Below the pieces are notes generated by a model. The model was given only the letters and a program-made list of their open reading frames with translations. It did no database searches and was not told the DNA's origin. A DNA stretch of 64,000 nucleotides. Source: Podospora pseudocomata (taxonomy: Eukaryota > Ascomycota > Sordariomycetes > Sordariales > Podosporaceae). Positions 56,394 through 64,000 of this stretch are shown piece by piece. The position numbers were made by a program, and so were the translations under genes. The stretch is taken from contig NC_085891.1 of the NCBI RefSeq assembly GCF_035222375.1, forward strand, positions 2,046,001 through 2,110,000, written 5' to 3'. Each line of letters starts with the position of its first letter. Position 1 is the first letter of the stretch.

Positions 56394-56997
56394 TTTCACA
56401 CTGGATCCAGGAGGCAGATCAGAGATGGAGAGATTTGGCAGCGGTCGATCGTCGTTCTCCTTCTTCTTCGCCGACGATACTTGCCTCTCCTAACTCCTTG
56501 TAGAGAACGAGGCAGCTGTCGGGAGTCGTAGCACCGTGAGACCTGGGCAAGATTGTTGGTGATTAAGAAACTATTAGGATGTCAAGTCGCGATAACCGAG
56601 GGGGTCGTGATTCGGTTTTGGAGAGAGTGGTGGTTTGTTGAACATGAGAAGAAGAGTTCGACGTGGTTCGGCGGGGGTTTTCTGGGAAATAATCGAGCAA
56701 GTGGTTCGGAGGGCGACGTCGTGAGAGGTTGCTGTTTCTGCGCGCTTGGTCAAGACTGCTCCTTCCATCAGAGGGATCGCACACAGCACAACTGCTGCAA
56801 GTGCTGGGTGCACAGACCAACCAGCCTCCTCGTGCTCTCCTGTTCGCGCCTCCCGCATATGAATGACTAAGCAGTCTTGGCAGTTGCGACCTCAACTCAG
56901 TGACATGGACCGAACAGTGGTGATGCTTGGAAGCTCAGTGAGCGAGCTCCCCTTCTGACGAAGACGACGACGAGGAAATTGTCAACCAACCGCCACC
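56394..56997. promoter_or_regulatory. Divergent promoter of caf1 and the NDUFB3 gene
   Basis: 604 bp shared by two divergently transcribed genes. No ORF supported and no motif I can name with confidence. Confidence 0.4.
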
Positions 56998-57423
56998 ATG
57001 TATCCCACAAGGTACTGACCCTCCAATTGTCCGACATTTTCTCGTTCTTGCATGGTTAACCTCTGTTTTACCGCACACAGAATACTCCGCTCCGCCCTCC
57101 CCCAGCTTGGGGACGAGAAGCCAAACATCACCGGCTTCTCCATGAAGAAATTCCTCGCCAATACAAAGAAGCCCCGTTACGACCCCTGGGAGAGAAAGTG
57201 TGTTGCACCCGACGTCCATACCCCTCTGTTCCCAATCCATCGCTGACAACGTCACCAAAACAGTGAGGCTTGGCGATACACCGGCCGCTTCAGCCGATTC
57301 AACAGATACAGAAACGCCCTCCCCGGGTTCGGTACTGCCGTCGTCGCTTTCACAGCCTACTGCGTCTACGAGCAGCTCTTCTTGAAGAAGGATGAGCGCC
57401 ACCACGGCGAGGAGCACCACTGA
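56998..57423 (+). CDS. Complex I subunit B12 / NDUFB3 family
   Basis: Small accessory subunit of mitochondrial NADH:ubiquinone oxidoreductase, 96 residues. Exons: 56998-57011 (only 14 nt), 57081-57197 and 57264-57423; the phases agree. The joined core DPWERNEAWRYTGRF matches the family signature (DPWGRNEAWRY in animals). It is followed by one membrane helix (GFGTAVVAFTAYCVYEQLFL) and a His-rich end (ERHHGEEHH), also as in NDUFB3. The start ATG has a CCACCATG context. The tiny first exon hides this gene from simple ORF searches. Another complex I gene (assembly factor) lies at 15911. Confidence 0.92.
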
Positions 57424-58067
57424 GCGGCACACACGGGGGTTCAGGGGAAGCACGAGAGAAAGTGATGTACATAAGCTACGGGTGGAGATCAACTGGGGAA
57501 ATGACAGAGAGAGATAGACAGACTCACTCAACTCAGTTGGAAGGAAGGGACGGGAAGGAGGGATCAATAGAGTTGATTAAATGGTCGTCAATCAGCTTCC
57601 GTCAGGTGCCGAGCATACATTACAATGACCTTCATTTGAGGATATTCTATTCACATGGCCAGAAATACCGATACCAGAATAATGACGACACCGGCACAAC
57701 GCTTCGCGAAGTCCACACAAAACCCACATGGCCCATAAATTACTCGCGTTGTCTTTGTCATAAACACCAATTACACTCATCAAATTCTCCGCTATGTAAA
57801 CAAGCACCATGCTCTTCCAAGAGCAACTACTAACCCAGAAATCCTAAACCAAAACCGTGCCTCCAATCTTTGGCTTCTACTATACTTCCAAATACACCGC
57901 TGCTGTTGTCCCAGAAAAGGCCTCCCTCGTCCTCACAGTTCCGTGGTACCTGAAACATTACACTCTTTCACCCTTAAAAAACAAAGCCTGCTCCAAAACG
58001 CCATTATGATGCTAATAACTCGGAAACGACACGACAAATTATCCGCAACTTGGCAGCCCCTCAGATA
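57424..58067. other. Intergenic between convergent genes
   Basis: 644 bp with both 3' ends. No gene seen. Confidence 0.4.
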
Positions 58068-59452
58068 TCAAGTGATGAAAACCTTCTTCAACTCATCCTC
58101 CCTAAACTTCTCTCCCGTTACCAGGTCCTTGACTTCTCCCGCGGCTAGCCGTGACTTTTCCGCATATTCGTCGAGCTGCGCCTTGCCATACACCCTCCCG
58201 TTTGGCAGCAGCATCAAGTCATGTTCCAGCAAATGACTCTTGCTGTGATGGGCATATGGTACGTTACGAGCCAGGGCGTTGAGCTCAGTCGAGCAGATTG
58301 GGCAGACGCTCGTTTGTAGACTTGCCGTGCCATGACTTCGTGATTCTTCCTCCTCGCCTTGCCCCGGGCCCGGCGTAGCTGACTTGTGTGATTTTTGCCC
58401 TTGGTGGCTCTGGTTCTGTTGGCTGCTGTGGCAAGCTGGCGTTTTGAGGGCTGAAAGGCCAGACGACAAAGCAATGTGTAAAAGCGGAAACTGAGGAAGG
58501 CCGAGCAGCTTAAGGTGGGCGTCGGTGAACAAATCGGCAAGCTTTTTCCATCGAGCTGAGCTGTAGAGAGAGGCATAGGGTTCGTGAGGCGTGTCAGCGC
58601 GGTAAGCTAATAAGCCAGCGATGTGGCTGACCTCTGTTGGGTAGGTCTTGCTAAAAGGCATAATGTGCTTCTTGGCATGGTTAATAGCCTCCAGCTTGGG
58701 GCAAGAGCTGCGGTTGAGTTCGATGTATTGTTGGCAACGTAGCTCAAACTCGAGCTTCGACTGCATCTTGCGAAGCTCTTTCTTGTTTTCGTTGCACCAA
58801 ACGAGTGCCTCCTGCACACTGCCGTTCTCGAGAGACTGCCGGATCTTGCTCATGGCAACAAATGTATCGATGTCGACTAGCCCGAGCATGTTTCTCTCCT
58901 CGGCAAGGGCGTTGGCGGACTTATTGTAGCCGTGTCGAAGCATGTAGTCGACTACCAAGCGGTCAAGACGCTGACGTGACCAGGCTTCGTATTTGACATC
59001 TTCGACGGTGTGCACGTCGGATAGCTCTCGAAGGTGTGCGACCCTGGCGGTCGACTGGCGGTACAAGCGATTTTCCTCTTCGGCATAGGTGCTTAACTTC
59101 CTCTTGAGACCGCGCATTCTAGCCAGCATCTGGTCAAGGTTGTTAACGACATCTTGTTTGGATGCTTTCTGGTTGATGGAGTTGGTGGCGGTCTCTTTGA
59201 GCAGGTCCTTGACAGCATTCGTATCCCACTCGATATGATAGTGCGCCGATCGGATATTCTTGCGTAGTAGCTCGTATGGAAGTCGGAGGAGGGGTTGGTC
59301 CTAGACGTACAACCTTTGTCAGCTGGGTCATCAAGGTTTGATGGGCCGTTTGGCAGGAAGATGGACCAGAGGGAAGAGAGCCGGCGATGACGTCGTCTTA
59401 CCAGGAGGAGGTGGTTGTCGTGGTTAATCTTGGAGGCGCCGTGATCGGCCAT
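58068..59452 (-). CDS. fyv10: Gid9/Fyv10 (MAEA) subunit of the GID/CTLH ubiquitin ligase
   Basis: RING-like E3 subunit of the GID/CTLH complex, which in yeast degrades gluconeogenic enzymes when glucose returns; 427 residues. Exons 59402-59452 (17 codons) and 58068-59300. Domains in order: N-terminal helices (to about 125), LisH ([19 protein letters not shown], from about 127), CTLH ([20 protein letters not shown] and following), CRA ([18 protein letters not shown]), and a degenerate RING ([20 protein letters not shown]) near 350. The RING has CxxC and His but lacks the full set of zinc ligands, as is normal for Gid9. Start ATG 59452 reads [14 protein letters not shown]; the intron 59301-59401 then joins to [16 protein letters not shown]. 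Confidence 0.94.
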
Positions 59453-61600
59453 GGTCTTGTTTGCTTCCCACGTACCTCTCCGGGTATGTGGATATGATGA
59501 AGTTGCTGGAAGAGTTGGCAATGGAAATGTGGTTGTGCTTGTCACGAGCAGGTCGGGAGTTGGGTGTTCGTTGACGGGCTGGGACCGATAAAGACCGATA
59601 GGAACATGCCCCACTCATGCGGAGTTATCGCGACGGGCAAATCGGATTGCTGCCCGTGCGGCAATCAACCCCCGCACAGCAAGCTTCTTGATGGATTCAC
59701 CCGCCTGCATATCTGTATGTGGATATTTGATATATCGATGCACGGCGCTGGCTCCCAGTCGAAGGCGGGATGGGACTGTAGATGCCTGGGCCGTTTTCTG
59801 GCATTCCACCACGGCCAACCATTTGGTATGACATGCTCGGCGTTACTACTCCTCACTTTTCAGCGGGAGAGTGCATTCAGGTTGACGGCCAGGCGGAACT
59901 CCCGGCCTGGCTAGCCAACTGTTTGGATTCTTACGACCGAAGTTTGTCAGAACGGTGCCCTTGGCGCCTCGTGACGCAAACATCACCCCTCCAAGCCATC
60001 AAATCATGTGTCGACCTGTCTCACTTCGCTACCTCCCTCCCGAGCAGTCAGGAGGGCGTTGCGTAGGATCTGTTGGTCGGAGGGGGTGGAGGGCGTTTCT
60101 GCTACACTGTTCTTCCAGCCTTGTCGAGACACAGACAATCTATGTATGCTGCACATCTGCATGAATATCTGCCGAGCCTTTGTGACCAAAGGAGGCTGGC
60201 GGTCCAAGTATCCTCGAGGCCGAAGGAAGCTGTCAGATGCAGTACCTAGTGGTGTGGTGTAGTATTCACTGTGTAAGTGGTAGGTCAACAGGGGTCGGGC
60301 AACACGTGCTTGGATGTGGCAGTGTTGCGATCATGGTTTGATTCCGAACAAGAAGGTTGTCAGTCCTGGTGAACTCGAGGGGCAGCCCACCATTCATCCA
60401 AACTGGGAGGGAATTATACAACACGAAAACAACAAACAGCTGCTTGTCGACGATAGGTAGGCAACCCTGCACCTCACTGGTTGCCTTGATAGCCTTGTCC
60501 GTTCTGTTCTGCAGCTCCAGCAGTGTGTGTGCGTGTCTGGTGTACACGTGCAAATTAGAAACATCAAGGTGGGGGGTCGAAGGACTCTAAAAGAAGGTGG
60601 TGGGTGGGAAGTCACGAAGCTACGGCCAGGTGCTGATCGAGGGGTTGAATCTCGGTCGGGAGTAGGAAATGGGTGTGGGTGGTGGTCCGTGCACGCGTCG
60701 CGCCCGCCGGCTCTCGAAAACCCTCCACCCCCCGGAGCTGAATGTTCACGTGGTTTCGTCTTCTGTCCCCCATCTCCCATCAAGTCCTCGACGAGGAAAT
60801 ATCAACGCCCTCGCACTCCAAGTCGACAGAAATAACTATTCTCCTTGCTGGTACGATCTTGTTGATTTCCATCTCCTTCGTTGTATATCGACTTTCTGCG
60901 TCGACTGTGGATCCGAGACTGACTATTCGCAGTCTCTCGTCACGGTCACGTTTTCGGGCACGTTCTCCCAACCTTCATCAGGTGACCTCGACTTAGAACC
61001 TGGCAAACCCGACCGGTAAGGAGGCATTTCATCTCTTCAAGGGACAATCCGACATCAAGAATACCAAAACAACTCGCCTTTGCTCGAGACCCTCCTGCCA
61101 CTGCCGCAGCACCTGCCCGCAACCCCTTACAATTTGCAGCATGCGCAAACGCTGGCGCAATGGCCATCTCTCCTTGTTCCTATCCAACAGTCAAGTGGCT
61201 GGACAAGGCAGGCTCCAGTATCTACCTGCGCTGGGCAGCCCCTAGTTTCTGTAGACACCAATAGCATCCTCCAACGATGAAGGGAGAGCCTTGCATCAAG
61301 CTGCCTTTGGTAGCAAGGCCTCAAACCAGCTCTCGAGGTTGCGCACTTGCGCCATCCGAGGAGGCTGGGTTCTTTCACTCATAAGGCGACCCTCCAAGCA
61401 AGTGCTTGTTGCTTCGCTGATACCCCCAACCAAGAACCACACCGACCAACTATCTTGGGACTTCACCTAGCTCCCCTCATCAGCCTAGCTTCTCTTCATT
61501 GCCTCTTGCACAATCATATTTGCCGATGTGACTCCTCAACCTGAACCTGGTTTGGCCACTAATATGATACCAGGACTAAGCCATCCTGCAAGTTCCCGTT
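59453..61600. promoter_or_regulatory. Long divergent promoter of fyv10 and the cbf1-type gene
   Basis: 2.15 kb between divergent start codons, with no ORF that has recognisable content. The right part (about 60800-61600) looks like a long 5' leader of the bHLH gene, with several short upstream ATGs and a donor-like GTAAGG near 61016. Upstream ORFs could act on translation; this is inference. Confidence 0.45.
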
Positions 61601-62610
61601 ATGGCCGCGACAGTAGGAATCGAGCAGCAACACACTGATCTCAGCGAGATCACTACTTCTCCTGGTCACAAGCGGAAGCGGAATACCGAGTCGATATCTC
61701 CAGACTCGCGCCGTAGCAAACGACCAGCACCGCCTGCCACCATGAATGTCACCGACTCGGAGGCCCAGGCCTTCCTCGAGAACACGGCGGTGAGCATCGC
61801 CCAAGCCGCACACGACCAGGTCAATGTGGATGACTTCAGTGTGCTCGCTCAAGCGACTGCAGATCATGCCGAAGAGCCCGGCGATGCCAACAATGCTACT
61901 AGCACTGCTGCTGCCGCTCTGAACATGTACCCTTCTCTGCATGTTCCGCAACCCACGGAAGAAACCTTTGTCAACCAGCAGACTTCGGAACCTCAGCATG
62001 ACGAGAATGCCTTCAACATTTCCGGCCCCCACCCGGATGGCCTTCCCGCTATGCCACGCGCGGTAAACATGCACCCACAGTTGCAGAACGGTGTCCAGCA
62101 GGTGCAGCAAGTTCAACAGGTTCCGCAGGAGCAGCGCTACACTCCTGCCTCCAACCCCAAGCCGGCCGTCGGATCAGAAGAATGGCACAAGATGCGTAAG
62201 GACAATCATAAAGAAGGTTGGTTATTCTTATTTTATTTTTTCATGGTGGATGTGTGGAAGTTGCGGGTGTTGACGCTTGTTTAGTGGAACGTCGCCGTCG
62301 TGAGACGATCAACGAGGGCATCAACGAGCTGGCCAAGATTGTGCCCGGATGCGAAAAGAATAAGGGCTCTATCCTTCAACGGGCAGTCTCATTCATCACC
62401 CAGCTCAAAGAGAACGAAACTCAAAACATTGAGAAATGGACTCTGGAGAAGCTGCTCACAGAACAGGCCATCGCCGAGCTCAGCCAGTCGAACGATAAGC
62501 TCAAGTTTGAACTCGACCGCGCCCTTCGGGAACTGGAATTATGGAAGAGCGTAGCACAAAATGCCGGTCTCAAGATCCCACAGAATGACGAACGCAACGC
62601 CAGCAGTTAG
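61601..62610 (+). CDS. cbf1: Cbf1-type bHLH leucine-zipper transcription factor
   Basis: Nuclear E-box (CACGTG) binding factor, 313 residues. Exons 61601-62216 and 62285-62610; the donor GTTGGT is non-standard, but the join MRKDNHKEVERRRRETINEG matches the Cbf1 basic region exactly, with the His, Glu and Arg residues that contact the E-box. The helix-loop-helix follows (INELAKIVPGCEKNKGSILQ). After it, NIEKWTLEKLLTEQ is nearly identical to the Cbf1-specific zipper start. The N-terminal 200 residues are disordered with an RSKRP nuclear-signal-like patch and Gln/Val repeats. In yeast Cbf1 controls sulphur-amino-acid genes and binds centromeres; in filamentous fungi it is a transcription factor. 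Confidence 0.93.
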
Positions 62611-64000
62611 GAGCAGACTGGCGACAATCCCACTCTGGACGGAGACTATCAGCTCTCCACGAGGGCGGATCCGGGCTTTCTTCATGACTGAATAAAATCT
62701 CGGTCAAACTTTGTTATATGATTTTTGAGGGTATACCCTGGTGTCCCAACACCCTTTTTTTCTCTTTGTTGGAATTGTATGGATAAGGCTTTATTTCTTC
62801 ACTTTCTTGTTTTATGCGCTTCATCATTGCGTTAGGGCACATGTTTACCGCGCGTTGGAGCTGGAGTGGTTCTAGTCAACCCGCTGGCAGGCAGTGGACA
62901 TATCAGGGGGTTGGTGATTACATGGCGTTGAGGGCCGGTCGTTGTTGTTGGTGCTGTGAGCAGCGGAATATATTGCTTTGGGGGGGGCAAAGACCCCATA
63001 CACTGTACTTGAGGTTGTTGGTAATATCGGAACGAGTCTTGATTTTTCAAAAGCCGCTGTGGGTGTACAGGTTGCATTCCAAGCTGTGAATGAATGGTGG
63101 TTTGCGTCGGAAAGTCTCAGTCTGGCAAACCGAGCACCAGGAGAAGAGGGACGGCATTCGTCGGCGTTGATTTGGTTGTTGAAGTTTGGGTGTGTGTGGC
63201 AAAGCTGCAATGTGTTTTCGTTAGTATCAGATCATTTGTATCCATGTGTCTTGTAGCAACTGGTCTCAAAAGACGTGAGATGGCCGTGAGTGTGCAGGTG
63301 ACCCGAGCTCTGGACCGCGACCCCTGAAGGTGTGGGGTGAGGAGGGGTGAGGGGCGGACTGCACCCCGCTGCGGTGTAAGTGGTCTAAGGCGTGCTGGGC
63401 ACGATGCTTATCACCATCCAGCTTGGTAGAATTGGGAAGCTGCGTCATCTTTCGGCGGGTACAGAACCGGCCATGCTGTCCACAGCTCTCCACGGAGTGG
63501 TTGGATACGACGGCATGGAGATGTTGGATCCACGGGGAGGTCCCGATGTCGCAGTCCAGACGGCTGTTTGAGCTCGCAACAGCTAGAGCTCGCAACAGCT
63601 AGAGCTCGCAACAGCTAGATATCGTAACTGCATGGTTATCTGGAGGGGCACCACAGATAGGTGATGGCCGGAATCTGTGTACAGAGTAGGGAAATATATG
63701 AGCACTACAATTATAAAGAGGAACGCCCAATGACTAACAAACAACCGAACGTGTTCCTTCTTTGATACTTTATTAGGGATTATACTGACGTAAGGGCCCG
63801 TTGCTGAGACGGATCGACCCAAGAGCTTCCCCGCTCCTTCCCCAAGCTCTCTCTCCTCTCTCCTTAAGACTAACACTCCGAATCTCCAACTTTTGTTAGT
63901 TCCCTTTCAAATCCTGTACCCGATTCGACCAGATATAAGCCGGTGATATCCTTTTATACTTTCGGAAGGGACCTTGTTTGTGGCGTTCCTTCCTTTCTCC
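62611..64000. other. Terminal intergenic stretch without recognised gene
   Basis: 1.39 kb containing the 3' flank of the cbf1-type gene. The last 300 bp is pyrimidine-rich with short repeated words (GACTAACA near 63732 and 63868), but I find no gene or element I can name. Confidence 0.4.
63571..63618. repeat. Three perfect tandem copies of a 16-bp unit
   Basis: The unit AGCTCGCAACAGCTAG occurs three times head to tail without a mismatch. Each unit begins and ends with AGCT/CTAG-type palindromic words. Intergenic. Confidence 0.95.

Noticed and set aside
60336-60351. TGGTTTGATTCCGAAC, resembling a tRNA T-arm
   Set aside because: No matching acceptor, D or anticodon arms upstream; not a tRNA.
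63700-64000. Possible end of a repeat element (repeated GACTAACA, GGGCCC word, pyrimidine-rich stretch)
   Set aside because: No terminal repeats, primer-binding site or coding remnant can be shown within the window, so it is not called as an element.
1-64000. CRISPR arrays, operons, ribosome-binding sites, riboswitches
   Set aside because: This is eukaryotic nuclear DNA with spliced genes; none of these prokaryotic features is present, and no thiamine-type riboswitch intron was seen.

Overview
This is nuclear DNA of a filamentous ascomycete, most likely a Sordariomycete and probably from the Sordariales. The reasons are compact genes with short introns (mostly 45-100 nt, GTRNGT donors, CTNAC-like branch points), a HeLo-domain protein of the heterokaryon-incompatibility type, a Zn2Cys6 regulator with a fungal middle-homology region, and full-length Nup192 and Tel1. 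The species cannot be named from the window. I saw no rRNA, tRNA, CRISPR array or intact transposon.

Layout from left to right: a secreted type-B carboxylesterase (cut by the left edge, - strand); a HeLo-pseudokinase protein (-); a Zn2Cys6 transcription factor (+); an ABCG half-transporter (+); an unknown conserved-looking protein (+); a complex I assembly factor of the NDUFAF2 type (-); a calponin-homology/coiled-coil protein (+); mitochondrial DNA polymerase gamma (-); a RING protein with SUMO-interaction motifs (+); Nup192 (-); Tel1/ATM kinase (+); the SUMO E1 subunit Aos1 (-); a protein of unknown function with a probable beta-sandwich (+); eIF6 (+); a coiled-coil protein of unknown function (+); the CCR4-NOT deadenylase Caf1 (-), followed by an in-frame repeat-rich open region; a complex I B12/NDUFB3 subunit (+); Gid9/Fyv10 (-); and a Cbf1-type bHLH-zipper factor (+). 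The last 1.4 kb has no recognised gene.

Most of the window is ordinary housekeeping content (respiration, mtDNA replication, nuclear pore, DNA-damage signalling, SUMO, mRNA decay, ribosome biogenesis, GID ubiquitin ligase), and it is not an operon or a metabolite cluster. Two genes touch the SUMO pathway (Aos1 and the SUMO-targeted-ligase-like RING protein) and two touch complex I (NDUFAF2-like and NDUFB3-like). This is probably coincidence.

The points most worth a second look are: (1) a HeLo domain joined to a degenerate kinase, the architecture of animal MLKL; (2) about 1.1 kb downstream of Caf1 that stays in the Caf1 reading frame and is interrupted only by two UAG codons, each of which is also the AG of a possible frame-preserving 3' splice site; (3) a GC-AG first intron in tel1 that restores the conserved N-terminus; (4) an Aos1 tail with 22 glutamines ending in a SUMO-interaction-like motif; and (5) a stop-free intron of 51 nt and a hidden last exon of nup192 that automatic annotation would easily miss. 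Exon boundaries were derived by hand from splice signals, reading phase and family conservation.
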